A stretch of 64,000 nucleotides of DNA from Anaerolineae bacterium (GCA_030425205.1 JAUIAP010000014.1:86022-150021); one strand, 5' to 3'. Shown: positions 33,827 to 42,731, counted from the first letter of the stretch. Notes: generated from the sequence alone by a model not told the origin. Program-made: numbers and translations.

Positions 33827-35050
33827 GTGTTGTCGCACCGCAACACGCCATATCCCACTATGCTTAAAAATCGGCCGAATGCAATCATCATGGGTGGCTC
33901 GCTTGGTGGCCTCAACGCCGCGTTCTTTTTGCGCGATGCGGGGTTTGCCGTCACCGTGTTAGAACGCTCAAGAACGCCGCTTGCAGGACAGGGCGCGGGC
34001 ATCGTCCTCAACCCCTACACCGTTCGTTATCTGCTCGACATCCCCGCACTCGACATCGCCGACATCAGCATTCGCTCCCAGCTGCTACGCTACATCGACC
34101 AATCAGGCCAAATCGTTGCAGAACGCCCTTCCCCACTGCGCTTCGCCTCCTACAACTCAATCTATGCCGGGCTGCAAACATTATTAGGCACACAAAATTA
34201 TCATCTCAACCAGCGCGTGACGGGGTTTGACCAGCGCGGCGATTGCGTGCGCGTCCACACGGCGCAAGGGTTGCAGATGACGTGTGATCTACTGGTGTGC
34301 GCCGACGGGATCGGCTCCGACGCACGCCGCTGGCTGCTCGGCAACACGACGGCGCAATATGCGGGCTACATCGCATGGCGCGGCCTCATCAGCGCGGCCG
34401 ATGTGCCAGCCGATACCTTCGACCTGCTCCAAGATTCAATCGTCTATCACATCACGCCCAACGGGCATCTCCTGACCTATCCGATCCCCGTCGTTGAAGA
34501 TTCACTGGCAGATCGGGAACGTTATGTCAACTGGTTATGGTATCGCAACGTCGCAGCAGGGGCGGACTTTGCCAACATCATGACCGATCAAAACGGCGTG
34601 CAGCGTGCGCTCTCTGTGCCGTCGGGTGCAGTGCGTGCCGATGCAATTGCGCAGCTAAAAGCGGATGCCACCACGTTGCCCGACATCCTTTCGGAGCTGA
34701 TCACACAGACCGATCAACCATTTATTCAGGCCGTTTTTGATTATGAAATTCCGCAGATGGCATTCGGCCGAATTTGTATTCTCGGGGATGCCGCCTTTTC
34801 CGCGCGACCCCACACGGCCGCCGGCACGGCAAAAGCGGCCGAAGACGCTCGACAGCTTGGCCTCGCCCTGCACGATTGCGCCGACATCCCGACGGCACTC
34901 AAATTATGGGAAGCAAAACAGCTTTCACTGGGCGCAAGCCTCGTTGAACGCAACCGTGTCGCTGGAACCATGCTACAAAATGGCACATGGCCCATCGGCG
35001 CACCGCTCGCCTTTGGTCTTTATGAACAAGGCGATAGTCAGATGACCTAA
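33827..35050 (+). CDS. FAD-dependent monooxygenase (aromatic-ring hydroxylase type)
   Basis: A product of about 407 residues begins at GTG 33827, eight bases after AGGA; ATG 33860 would give a more typical N-terminus but has no ribosome site. The FAD fold is IIMGGSLGGLNAAFFLRDAG with VLERS, then GAGIVLNP. VCADGIGSDARRWL is the DG motif near 165, and GRICILGDAAFSARPHTAAG near 310-330 is the GD motif that closes the FAD site. These are hallmarks of the p-hydroxybenzoate hydroxylase / urate-hydroxynicotinate monooxygenase group. First gene of the catabolic operon, it likely hydroxylates an aromatic or N-heterocyclic substrate produced or consumed by the molybdenum hydroxylase. Confidence 0.85.
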   Translation: MLSHRNTPYPTMLKNRPNAIIMGGSLGGLNAAFFLRDAGFAVTVLERSRTPLAGQGAGIVLNPYTVRYLLDIPALDIADISIRSQLLRYIDQSGQIVAERPSPLRFASYNSIYAGLQTLLGTQNYHLNQRVTGFDQRGDCVRVHTAQGLQMTCDLLVCADGIGSDARRWLLGNTTAQYAGYIAWRGLISAADVPADTFDLLQDSIVYHITPNGHLLTYPIPVVEDSLADRERYVNWLWYRNVAAGADFANIMTDQNGVQRALSVPSGAVRADAIAQLKADATTLPDILSELITQTDQPFIQAVFDYEIPQMAFGRICILGDAAFSARPHTAAGTAKAAEDARQLGLALHDCADIPTALKLWEAKQLSLGASLVERNRVAGTMLQNGTWPIGAPLAFGLYEQGDSQMT

Positions 35051-35052
35051 TC

Positions 35053-35104
35053 GGAGCGCAAACGCCTCGTTTGCTCTTTAGCGGCAATGAGGCGTTTGCG
35101 CTCC
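35053..35104 (+). repeat. Perfect 16-bp hairpin between operon genes
   Basis: GGAGCGCAAACGCCTC (35053-35068) pairs fully with GAGGCGTTTGCGCTCC (35089-35104). It starts three bases after the monooxygenase stop and ends seven bases before the next ATG. A degenerate relative is at 40207-40256. It could be an RNA processing or stability element. Confidence 0.75.
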
Positions 35105-35111
35105 ACATGAG

Positions 35112-35543
35112 ATGAAACTACAGCATTGCAGCCTTATCGTTCGTGACCTCGAAAAATCAAAAGCGTTCTATCGCGATTTTCTCGGGATGCGTGAAATCCC
35201 GCGCTCACCCACATTCACCTTTGCGGGTGCGTGGATGCTCAGCGGTGGCACAGAAATCCACATGATTCAGGAGAAAGACACAACCGCGCCTGCTGGATTT
35301 GCCAACGGCGGAGAGGGCGAAAAAACGGGACTCTCGACCCATTTCGCGTTTGAAGTGGCAGATCTCGCCGCCTTAATCGAGCGCGCAAAATCGCTCGACA
35401 TCTCGATTGTTGGTGGCCCCATCCAGCGGGGCGACGGCGTGACCCAAGCCTATTTCCACGACCCAGATCGCTACTTGATCGAGCTGTTTGAACACACGGG
35501 GACAAATGACGGCGCGTCGGAACGTGGCGCCATTGCCGCCTGA
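35112..35543 (+). CDS. VOC (glyoxalase/dioxygenase) superfamily protein
   Basis: This encodes a 143-residue two-beta-alpha-beta-beta-beta protein. It opens with KLQHCSLIVRDLEKSKAFYRDFLG, the usual VOC start with His 5, and later has LSTHFAFEVADL (His) and AYFHDPDRYLIELFE (Glu). These are typical metal-ligand positions of glyoxalase-like enzymes and ring-cleavage dioxygenases. The reaction is not specific from sequence; in this operon it may open or isomerise a hydroxylated intermediate. The gene is flanked on both sides by strong hairpins. Confidence 0.85.
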   Translation: MKLQHCSLIVRDLEKSKAFYRDFLGMREIPRSPTFTFAGAWMLSGGTEIHMIQEKDTTAPAGFANGGEGEKTGLSTHFAFEVADLAALIERAKSLDISIVGGPIQRGDGVTQAYFHDPDRYLIELFEHTGTNDGASERGAIAA

Positions 35544-35546
35544 TGC

Positions 35547-35583
35547 GTAAAACGTAAGGGTGCCATACCGACTTACGTTTTAC
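35547..35583 (+). repeat. Perfect 12-bp hairpin between VOC and cyclase genes
   Basis: GTAAAACGTAAG (35547-35558) pairs with CTTACGTTTTAC (35572-35583) across 13 bases, filling nearly the whole spacer between the two genes. TTTTAC on the right arm gives a weak U-rich end. Confidence 0.75.
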
Positions 35584-35591
35584 TCCAATCT

Positions 35592-36284
35592 ATGACACAA
35601 CTAATCGACCTATCACAAGAAATTTTTCAAGGAATGGAAGTCTATCCCGGACATCAAAAGACGATCATCTGGCAGCACGCCAGCCATGAGGAGACGGCGC
35701 CCAAATTTGAAGGCGGCATGTCCTATCAGTCGAACGCCCTCTTGATGTGCGATCACGGGCCTACGCACGTCGATTCGGTCAGCCATTTTGACCCCGATCC
35801 CGACGCGCCACCGATCGACAAGATGTCGCTTGACACGTTCTATGGCTCGGCCGTTGGCATCGACGTGTCACACAAGGGTGTCCATGAGTATATTTCGGCC
35901 GATGATCTAATCGCCGCCTGTGAAAGTGCGGGCGTCAGCGTCAACCCCAACGACATCGTGCTGATCCGCACCGGCACGCACGACAGACACGCCGACACCC
36001 CCGCCTACTCCAACCAGCATCCCGGTCTCGACGAATCGGCCGCCAACTGGCTCGCCGAAAAAAAGGTCAAAGCATTTGGTGTCGATTGTCCCACGCCCGA
36101 CAATCCCATCTCAAAAACATATCCCGTTCACATGATGTGCCGGCGCACGGGCATCACACACTATGAAAATTTGACCAATCTCGACAAAGTTGTCGGCAAA
36201 CGCTTTACCTTTGCCGGCTTCCCGCTCCGCATTCGCAACGGAACAGGCTCACCCGTCCGCGCCGTCGCTATTTTAGAAAATTAG
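35592..36284 (+). CDS. Cyclase-family metal-dependent hydrolase (kynurenine formamidase-like)
   Basis: This encodes a 230-residue protein of the cyclase family (PF04199-like): DLSQEIFQGMEVYPGH at the N-terminus, the metal motif HGPTHVDSVSHF (HxxTHxDxxxH), ADDLIAA, IVLIRTGTHDR, and VDCPTPDNP near 170. The family hydrolyses formamide, amide and lactam bonds (kynurenine formamidase, isatin hydrolase). It probably opens a ring or removes a formyl group in this pathway. It lies between the VOC gene and the molybdenum hydroxylase genes on one strand. Confidence 0.85.
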   Translation: MTQLIDLSQEIFQGMEVYPGHQKTIIWQHASHEETAPKFEGGMSYQSNALLMCDHGPTHVDSVSHFDPDPDAPPIDKMSLDTFYGSAVGIDVSHKGVHEYISADDLIAACESAGVSVNPNDIVLIRTGTHDRHADTPAYSNQHPGLDESAANWLAEKKVKAFGVDCPTPDNPISKTYPVHMMCRRTGITHYENLTNLDKVVGKRFTFAGFPLRIRNGTGSPVRAVAILEN

Positions 36285-36299
36285 TAAGGTGAGCCGTGA

Positions 36300-36353
36300 T
36301 GAGTGGTCAATGATTAGTCAGAATTCTCTGCACTAATCACTAGCCACTAACCA
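36300..36353. repeat. Imperfect palindrome of the AGTGGTTAGTG type
   Basis: GAGTGGTCAATGATTAGT and ACTAATCACTAGCCACTAAC with CACTT form an imperfect stem just before the FAD-subunit gene. The following GAAGGAG is the ribosome site of the next gene. Confidence 0.6.
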
Positions 36354-36375
36354 CTTCTTACTTGAAGGAGAACCA

Positions 36376-37239
36376 ATGAAACCACCACCATTTGAGTACA
36401 AACGCGCAGAAACACTCGACGATGCGATTGCCACCCTTGCAGAAGCGGGGGATGAGGCAAAACTGCTGGCTGGCGGTCAAAGTTTGATCGCCATGATGAA
36501 TTTGCGGCTTGTGCGCCCGACGATGTTGATCGACCTCAATCGCATTGGCGATCTCGATTACATTCGGCGCAACAACGGCACGGTTGAAATCGGCGCAATG
36601 ACGCGCCAGACGACGCTGGAAAATTCGGCCGAAATCCGCACCGCCCTCCCCCTCATGACCGCCGCGCTCCCACACGTTGCCCACAAACCGATTCGCAATC
36701 GCGGCACAATCGGCGGCAGTCTCGCCCACAACGATCCGACGGCCGAACTTCCCGCCGTCGCCATCGCCTGTGGTGCGACGATGATCACGCGCAGCGCGTC
36801 GGGCGAACGCAGCATCGCTGCCGCCGACTTTTTCACGGGCTATCTCGAAACGGCTCTTGCCGATGATGAAATTTTGACCGCCATCCATATTCCCGCCAGC
36901 GCACCCGGCACGGGCTACAGCTTTATGGAAATCAGCCCACGCAAAGGGGATTACGCGCTCGTCGGTGTGGCCGCGCTGCTGACGGTCAAAGATGGCAACT
37001 GTGCGGACGTGCGAATCGTTTGCATGGGTGCAGGTGATCGCGCGATGCGGATGGAATCGGCCGAAAACAGCCTCAACGGGCAGGCCCCGTCCAACGACGC
37101 ATTCCGCGCTGCGGCTGAGGCGGCGGCAAAATCGGCCGATCCTAGCGCAGACTTTCACGCATCGGCCGATTATCGCCGTGACCTGATCCGCAATCTGACC
37201 CAACGCGCCCTCGCTGAAGCGAGTAGCCGCTGCCAATAG
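36376..37239 (+). CDS. Molybdenum hydroxylase FAD-binding subunit (CoxM/XdhB-like)
   Basis: This encodes a 287-residue protein. LLAGGQSLIAMMNLRLVRP near residue 34 is the first FAD loop, and NRGTIGGSLAHNDPTAE near 113 is the second (TIGGSLAHNDP is almost family consensus). A CoxM-type C-terminal domain follows. It transfers electrons from the iron-sulfur subunit to FAD and on to an acceptor. It is the first of three contiguous subunit genes in M-S-L order; GGAG is seven bases before the ATG. The nearby genes argue for an organic-substrate hydroxylase rather than CO dehydrogenase. Confidence 0.92.
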   Translation: MKPPPFEYKRAETLDDAIATLAEAGDEAKLLAGGQSLIAMMNLRLVRPTMLIDLNRIGDLDYIRRNNGTVEIGAMTRQTTLENSAEIRTALPLMTAALPHVAHKPIRNRGTIGGSLAHNDPTAELPAVAIACGATMITRSASGERSIAAADFFTGYLETALADDEILTAIHIPASAPGTGYSFMEISPRKGDYALVGVAALLTVKDGNCADVRIVCMGAGDRAMRMESAENSLNGQAPSNDAFRAAAEAAAKSADPSADFHASADYRRDLIRNLTQRALAEASSRCQ

Positions 37240-37248
37240 GGAGACATC

Positions 37249-37788
37249 ATGCAAAAAGAAACAATCACCATCACCGTTAACGGCAAGCAGTATGAGCGCA
37301 CCGTCACACCGCGCCGCCTGCTCTCCGATTTTCTACGCCACGATCTCAACTTGACCGGCACACACGTCGGCTGCGAACATGGCGTTTGTGGCATGTGCAC
37401 CGTTCTGATCGACGGCCAAAGCGCACGCTCTTGCCTCAACTTTGCCGTCATGCACGATGGCGCATCGATCGAAACGGTCGAAAGTCTCGGCACGCCAACC
37501 AACATGCACCCACTGCAAGAAGGTTTTTGGTCAAAACATGGGTTGCAATGTGGTTTCTGCACCCCCGCCATGCTGATGGTCTCAAAAGAGCTAACCGACA
37601 GCAATCCCAACCCCACCCGCGCTGAAATCAAAGAGGCGATTTCAGCCAATCTTTGCCGCTGCACCGGCTATCAAACCATTCTCGATTCGATTGAAGAGGG
37701 TGTCCGCCTTGCCAACGGAGAAGACGCCGCAATCCCAGCAGCCGACCGCTCACCAGAACTCGCAGAACAACCGGAGGCCACCACATGA
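37249..37788 (+). CDS. Molybdenum hydroxylase [2Fe-2S] subunit (CoxS/XdhC-like)
   Basis: This encodes a 179-residue protein with both clusters. The plant-ferredoxin site is GCEHGVCGMCTVLIDG followed by SCL. The alpha-helical site is CGFCTPAML and NLCRCTGYQTI. The last 20 residues are an Ala/Glu-rich tail. GGGAG precedes the ATG by five to nine bases, and the stop overlaps the start of the large subunit by four bases (ATGA), so the pair is coupled. It carries electrons from the molybdopterin site to FAD. Confidence 0.95.
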   Translation: MQKETITITVNGKQYERTVTPRRLLSDFLRHDLNLTGTHVGCEHGVCGMCTVLIDGQSARSCLNFAVMHDGASIETVESLGTPTNMHPLQEGFWSKHGLQCGFCTPAMLMVSKELTDSNPNPTRAEIKEAISANLCRCTGYQTILDSIEEGVRLANGEDAAIPAADRSPELAEQPEATT

Positions 37789-40202
37789 GTAGCAAAGCCA
37801 AAAACGAATATCGCTGGATCGGTAAAAATATGAAGCGTGTCGAGGACCCGCGTCTTTTGACAGGGCGCGGCAAATATATCGATGACGTGCATCTCCCCAA
37901 CATGGCAGAGGCAGCCGTCCTGCGCAGCCCCTACGCACATGCCAAAATTATCAGCATCGACACGAGCGCGGCCGAACAGTTGCCCGGCGTGATTTGCGTG
38001 TTGACGGGCAAACAGGCGGCCGAACAGACAGGCCCCACCGCATGTTTCGCCAACCCACCCGTCACGCAATATGTCATTGCGGTCGATAGAGTGCGCCATG
38101 TCGGTGAGGCGGTCGTCGCCGTTGTTGCCGAAGATCGCTATATCGCAGAAGACGCAATCGACCTGATCGAAGTCGAATATGAACCGCTGCCCGTTGTGGT
38201 AGACGCGCTTGAGGCGATCAACTCAACCGGTGACGCGGTGCTACACCCCGAACGGGGCGACACCAACGTGGCCCATGAGCGCATCCTTGATTTTGGTCCT
38301 GTCGATGAAGATTTTGCCAACGCCGACATCATCGTGCAGCGCAATCTCTACTGGCCGCGCTCTGGCGGTCAGCCAATGGAAACGTGTGGCGCGGTGGCCG
38401 AATTTGACGAGGGCATGGGCAAGTTCACCGTCTACTCGAACGGCTCGATGTACAACTATGTGGGCTGGCTATGCGCGATGTCGCTCGGTGTGGCCGCAAC
38501 CCAGCTCAACATCATTCCCACCATCGCGGGCGGCAGCTTTGGCTCAAAACTGTTCACGCACAAAGTTGTCACGCTCACCTGCACGCTCGCACGCGCTGCG
38601 GGCTGCCCCGTCAAATATATCGAAGATCGCCTCGACAACACGATGAGCTGCGACAATCACGGCAGCGACCGCACCTATGACGCAGAACTCGCCGTCATGA
38701 ACGATGGTACGGTCAAATCGATCCGCTATCGCTGCGTCGATGATTATGGCGCGTTTCTGCAATTTGGGGTCGGGCATCACGGCAACGCCGCCGCACAGGT
38801 CACGGGCCCCTACACCATCAACAGCGTGCGCATGCACCTGATCGCCGTCTTCACAAACAAGGGACAACAGGGCGCATATCGTGGCTTTGGTTCTGAGGTG
38901 ACCAACTTCGTGATCGAACGCCTGATGGATGCGGCGGCCGATGAGCTTGGCATGGACCCGCTCGAAATACGGCGCAAAAACTTTATCCAACCTGAGCAGT
39001 TTCCCTACAAAATTCCGACGGGCAACGTCTACGATAGCGGCAACTACAACGCGGTACTCGATGAAGCCCTGAGCATGATCGACTACAAAGGGTGGCGCGA
39101 AAAACAGGCCGCCGCCCGCAAAGAGGGTCGCTACATCGGCATTGGCACTATCACGGCGCAGGAGCGTAGCGTCTTTAGCTCGACCGAATTCTGGTTCTGG
39201 AACCACGAGCCCGGCTTCGCGCTGACCAGTTCGCCCGAAAGCATCGGCATCAAAATCGATCCGACCGGCAAGGCGTTTGTCACGCTGCACGCACCGTTTT
39301 GGGGCAACAGCCCAGAGACGATGGCGACGCAAATTGTCGCCGAGCAGTTGACGATCGATCCATCCGACATCATCATCAACTACACCGACACCGATCATGG
39401 TCTCAACGGCACAGGGCCGGGTGGCAGCCGCTTCACCGTCATGGTGGCGGGCGCAATTGGCGGCGCGACCAAAGAGCTACGCATCAAAATGTTGCGCATC
39501 GCGGGTCACTTGCTAGAGGTCGATGTTGAAGATTTGGAGCTCGTCGATAGCAAGGTGCAGGTCAAGGGTGCGCCCGAAAAGAGCATGTCGATTGCCGATA
39601 TTGCGATGCAGGCCCACTTCTTCAAACTCAGTTTGCCTGATGACGTGAAAAGTGGTCTCGATGCAACCTACGTGTATGACCATCCCTACACGACGATGCC
39701 CAACGAAGATCGCACCGATCTCGGCGTGTTCTATCCAATCATGGGGCACATGTGCCATATTCCGGTCGTGGAGGTCAATATCGAGACGGGGCAGATCGAA
39801 TTCCTCGACTATGTTGCCGTCCATGATTGCGGCACGATGGTCAACCCGATGACGCTGGCGGGCCACGTGCGCGGCGGCACGGCGCAGGGGATTGGCACGG
39901 CGATGTATGAGGAGTTCGCCTATGACGAAAACGGGCAGTTGATGACGGCGAGCTATGCGGACTATCTCATTCCGACGGTGCACGAAGTACCACCAAACGT
40001 GCGCGTTGGACATGTCGAAACGCCGTCGCCATTCACCGAATTTGGGATCAAGGGGGGTGGTGAAGGTGGCCGCATGGGTGCGCCACCCGCGATTGCGGCG
40101 GCGGTTGAAGATGCGCTGCGGCCGCTGGGAATCAAGGTAGATGCGCTGCCAATCACGGCGAATAAGCTGCGCAAGATGATTCGAGAGGCGCAAGCAGCAT
40201 AA
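37785..40202 (+). CDS. Molybdenum hydroxylase large subunit (molybdopterin-binding, XDH family)
   Basis: This encodes an 805-residue protein of the xanthine dehydrogenase / CoxL family: EDPRLLTGRGKYIDD and AVLRSPYAHAKI at the N-terminus, GGSFGSKL near 245, GAYRGFGSEVTNFVIE near 364, and GIKGGGEGGRMGAPPAIAAA near 765, which should contain the catalytic Glu. The loop GAYRGFG replaces the AYRCSFR loop of form I CO dehydrogenase, so CO oxidation is not supported. Likely reaction: hydroxylation of an N-heterocycle or aldehyde carbon with water. No window octamer occurs in this gene. Maturation genes are not in the window. Confidence 0.92.
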   Translation: MSSKAKNEYRWIGKNMKRVEDPRLLTGRGKYIDDVHLPNMAEAAVLRSPYAHAKIISIDTSAAEQLPGVICVLTGKQAAEQTGPTACFANPPVTQYVIAVDRVRHVGEAVVAVVAEDRYIAEDAIDLIEVEYEPLPVVVDALEAINSTGDAVLHPERGDTNVAHERILDFGPVDEDFANADIIVQRNLYWPRSGGQPMETCGAVAEFDEGMGKFTVYSNGSMYNYVGWLCAMSLGVAATQLNIIPTIAGGSFGSKLFTHKVVTLTCTLARAAGCPVKYIEDRLDNTMSCDNHGSDRTYDAELAVMNDGTVKSIRYRCVDDYGAFLQFGVGHHGNAAAQVTGPYTINSVRMHLIAVFTNKGQQGAYRGFGSEVTNFVIERLMDAAADELGMDPLEIRRKNFIQPEQFPYKIPTGNVYDSGNYNAVLDEALSMIDYKGWREKQAAARKEGRYIGIGTITAQERSVFSSTEFWFWNHEPGFALTSSPESIGIKIDPTGKAFVTLHAPFWGNSPETMATQIVAEQLTIDPSDIIINYTDTDHGLNGTGPGGSRFTVMVAGAIGGATKELRIKMLRIAGHLLEVDVEDLELVDSKVQVKGAPEKSMSIADIAMQAHFFKLSLPDDVKSGLDATYVYDHPYTTMPNEDRTDLGVFYPIMGHMCHIPVVEVNIETGQIEFLDYVAVHDCGTMVNPMTLAGHVRGGTAQGIGTAMYEEFAYDENGQLMTASYADYLIPTVHEVPPNVRVGHVETPSPFTEFGIKGGGEGGRMGAPPAIAAAVEDALRPLGIKVDALPITANKLRKMIREAQAA

Positions 40203-40203
40203 G

Positions 40204-40260
40204 CTAGGCGCGTGAACGCCTCGTTCGCAGTTTGCGGTGGGCGAGGCGACCGCGCTCCAA
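40204..40260 (+). repeat. Imperfect hairpin between the large-subunit and dehydrogenase genes
   Basis: GCGCGTGAACGCCTCG and GCGAGGCGACCGCGC form an imperfect stem. The GAACGCCTC / GAGGCG core resembles the perfect hairpin at 35053-35104, so both are probably one repeat family. Confidence 0.6.
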
Positions 40261-40266
40261 ATTGAT

Positions 40267-41580
40267 ATGGCGGAAATAATTAAGCAAGGCAAGAGCGGCG
40301 ATTTCATCTTTGCGGCCGACCGCAAGGTGCAGGAAGTTGTGCGCGGGATTCTCGATGACATTCGCACACGTGGCGATGTTGCGGTGCGTGAACTGTCGCG
40401 CAAATTTGACAATTGGGAGCCAGACAGCTTCAAGTTGAGTGATGCGGTCATTGCTGAGGTGATCGAAAGTTTGCCACAGCAGACGATTGATGATCTCAAA
40501 TTTGCCCAAGCACAGGTGCGCAATTTTGCTCAAATTCAGCGCGCGTCGCTGCACGATGTGGAGGTAGAGACACTGCCCGGCGTGGTGTTGGGGCATAAGC
40601 ACATTCCCGTCAATTCGGTGGGGTGCTATGTTCCCGGTGGTCGCTATCCAATGATCGCGTCGGCGCACATGAGCGTGCTGACGGCAAAGGTGGCGGGCGT
40701 GCAGCGCATCATCGCGTGTACACCGCCGATCAATGGGGCGTTGCCAAAAGAGACAATTGCGGCGATGCACTTTGGCGGTGCGGATGAAATTCACATCATC
40801 GGCGGCGTGCAGGCAATCGCACGCATGGCGTTCGGTACAGAGACGCTGGACGCGGTCGATATGATCGTTGGGCCGGGCAATGCGTATGTGGCAGAGGCGA
40901 AGCGGCAACTGTTTGGGCAGGTGGGGATCGATCTGTTGGCGGGGCCGACGGAGGTATTGATTGTAGCGGATGATTCGGCCGATTCTGAACTCGTCGCCAC
41001 CGACCTACTCGGACAGGCCGAACATGGCCCGACCTCCCCCGCCTGTCTGGTCACCACATCGCGGCAGTTGGCGGAGGCGGTTCAGGTCGAAATCGGCCGA
41101 CAGCTTGAAACGTTGCCAACGGCTGACCTCGCTGGCGCGGCGTGGCGCGACTATGGACAAATCTATCTCGTTGCCGATCATCAGGAGGCGTTAGCGGTCG
41201 CCGACAAGCTCGCCAATGAACACGTCCAGATATTGACGACGGACAACGATTTCTTTCTCGAAAATATGACCAACTACGGCGCGTTGTTCTTGGGGCCACG
41301 CACCAACGTAGCCTATGGTGACAAGGTGATCGGAACGAATCACACGCTGCCAACCAAGCTGGCAGCTCGCTATACGGGCGGGTTGTGGGTCGGCAAATTT
41401 ATCAAAACCGTGACGTATCAGCGCGTCACGACCGATGCCGCCAGCGCGATGATCGGTGAATACTGCTCGCGTCTCTGTGAGTATGAACGCTTTATGGCGC
41501 ACAAGGCACAGGCCGATCTGCGCGTGCGTCGTTATGGGGACAAGGCAGAGAGTAAGCCGACGGTTCAAACCGTCGGTTAG
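40267..41580 (+). CDS. Histidinol-dehydrogenase-like zinc dehydrogenase (HpsN type)
   Basis: This encodes a 437-residue protein of the HisD fold, starting at ATG 40267. Putative zinc ligands and catalytic residues are kept: Q and H in [19 protein letters not shown] in [12 protein letters not shown] and H in [14 protein letters not shown], and H in FMAHKAQ. The [19 protein letters not shown] stretch is, from memory, typical of sulfopropanediol 3-dehydrogenase (HpsN) rather than biosynthetic HisD, and no his genes are nearby. It would oxidise an alcohol to an acid with two NAD+. In this operon it is followed by an SDR, as in hps loci, but the molybdenum hydroxylase points to another substrate. 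Confidence 0.8.
   Translation: MAEIIKQGKSGDFIFAADRKVQEVVRGILDDIRTRGDVAVRELSRKFDNWEPDSFKLSDAVIAEVIESLPQQTIDDLKFAQAQVRNFAQIQRASLHDVEVETLPGVVLGHKHIPVNSVGCYVPGGRYPMIASAHMSVLTAKVAGVQRIIACTPPINGALPKETIAAMHFGGADEIHIIGGVQAIARMAFGTETLDAVDMIVGPGNAYVAEAKRQLFGQVGIDLLAGPTEVLIVADDSADSELVATDLLGQAEHGPTSPACLVTTSRQLAEAVQVEIGRQLETLPTADLAGAAWRDYGQIYLVADHQEALAVADKLANEHVQILTTDNDFFLENMTNYGALFLGPRTNVAYGDKVIGTNHTLPTKLAARYTGGLWVGKFIKTVTYQRVTTDAASAMIGEYCSRLCEYERFMAHKAQADLRVRRYGDKAESKPTVQTVG
41557..41576 (+). repeat. 9-bp hairpin overlapping the end of the HpsN-like gene
   Basis: CCGACGGTT and AACCGTCGG surround CA and encode the last residues before the stop. Together with 35053, 35547, 36300 and 40204 it places a hairpin near most spaced gene ends in the operon. 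Confidence 0.55.
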
Positions 41581-41601
41581 TTGAGGTAGACGGAGAAAAT
41601 A

Positions 41602-42339
41602 ATGAATGGACAGGTTGTTTTAGTGACAGGCGGCGGCGGTGGGATTGGCTCAGCGATCTGCCGTCGTATGGCGCAGGCGGGCGCACGGGTGGTGATTCTC
41701 TACCATAGCAATATGGAGAAGGCGCACGATGCGCTGGCCTCGCTTGAGGGTGGGGAGCATTGGATGGTGCAGGCATCGGTGACGGATAGCAAGCGGCTCA
41801 GCGATGTTGCCAAACAGGTGCAGGAACGGTATGGCAAGCTTAATCTGCTGGTCAATAATGCGGGTATTACCACCCCTGTGCCACACGCTGATTTAGACGG
41901 GTTGAGCGATGAATGGATCGACCGTATTTTTCAAACCAACTGGCGGGGCGCATTTGCGATGGTGCGGGCGTTTCAGCCGCTGCTGGTTGATGGTTCGACC
42001 ATTGTCAATCTGTCGTCAATCGCGGGACAGACGGGGATTGGCAGCAATGTCGCCTACTGTGCGTCAAAGGCGGCGATGGACTCCATGACACGTTCGCTGG
42101 CACGGGCGTTGGCGCCAAAGGTGCGGGTGTTGAGTGTGTCGCCGGGCTGGGTGTTGGGAGAGTATGCCAAGCGGTTTTCGGCCGAATATATCCAATCCCA
42201 AAAAGAGCTGGCCCCGCTGCAACGTCTCGCCTCTCCCGAAGATGTCGCAGAAACAGTGTGGGCGGCACACAATGCACTACCGATGGCGACAGGGGTTATT
42301 TTGCCAGTCGATGGCGGACGTCCGTTGGGCATGGATTAA
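41602..42339 (+). CDS. Short-chain dehydrogenase/reductase
   Basis: This encodes a 245-residue classical SDR. The nucleotide-binding TGGGGGIGSAI is at residues 9-19, LVNNAGI near 85, NLSSIAG with the catalytic Ser near 135, and YCASK with the Tyr-Lys pair near 152-156. GGAG lies eight bases upstream of the ATG. It ends the catabolic operon and is 21 bases after the HpsN-like gene. In that partnership it probably interconverts an alcohol and a ketone of the pathway intermediate. The substrate cannot be predicted from sequence. Confidence 0.9.
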   Translation: MNGQVVLVTGGGGGIGSAICRRMAQAGARVVILYHSNMEKAHDALASLEGGEHWMVQASVTDSKRLSDVAKQVQERYGKLNLLVNNAGITTPVPHADLDGLSDEWIDRIFQTNWRGAFAMVRAFQPLLVDGSTIVNLSSIAGQTGIGSNVAYCASKAAMDSMTRSLARALAPKVRVLSVSPGWVLGEYAKRFSAEYIQSQKELAPLQRLASPEDVAETVWAAHNALPMATGVILPVDGGRPLGMD

Positions 42340-42731
42340 AGGTTATCGTTTCATCAATCCGTTTTGCATTCGGTAATCGTTCCAATTTTCGGCCGAAAAT
42401 CCCCAATTCGCCCCAATCTCCCATAGCCCGCCTGATTTACCTGCGTTGATCTATCCTTTACAATGGTTTCATTGACATTTCATTAAGCGGGCAATCTTTA
42501 CACCTATGGTTAAAACCAGAGGCTGACACGCAAAACACGCTAAAGCGCGTTGTCTCCCAGTGCGTTTGATCCGAAGGGTCGGATACCGACAACGCACTTT
42601 GTGTCACAGCCTCGAACGCGAAGCGGGGGCGGTAGCCCTATTTTAACCGTAGGATTTCGATACCCCAATTAATTTTTGAATGTTCAAATTCGCTGATGGC
42701 TTTTTCTTCGCATGGTACTTTGGAGACAACA
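42340..42731. other. Intergenic region with a large dispersed repeat
   Basis: No gene is supported. It contains one octamer (about 42389), a TTTACCTGCGTTGATCTATC phrase like that near 3615, and the element at 42503-42654. GGAG at about 42721 serves the next gene. Confidence 0.65.
42503..42654. repeat. Dispersed repeat element with terminal inverted repeats
   Basis: The ends CCTATGGTTAAAA and TTTTAACCGTAGG match at 12 of 13 positions as inverted repeats. Nested inside are GAGGCTGACAC / GTGTCACAGCCTC, ACACGC-TAAAGCGCGTTGT / ACAACGCAC, and GATCC / GGATA pairs. The left half is shared with 33196-33250. About 150 bases with nested symmetry suggest a MITE or structured RNA element. Confidence 0.75.

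Noticed and set aside
37785..40202. Aerobic carbon monoxide dehydrogenase (CoxL)
   Set aside because: The active-site loop reads GAYRGFG, not the AYRCSFR of form I CoxL, and the neighbours are catabolic genes for organic substrates.
37160..40976. Octamer-free stretch as proof of horizontal transfer of the molybdenum subunit gene
   Set aside because: With about one copy per 660 bases, a gap of this size is expected occasionally among ~97 gaps, and base composition here matches the neighbourhood.
40267..41580. Histidine biosynthesis histidinol dehydrogenase
   Set aside because: No his genes nearby and the sequence around [12 protein letters not shown] looks HpsN-like; zinc ligands alone do not separate the two.
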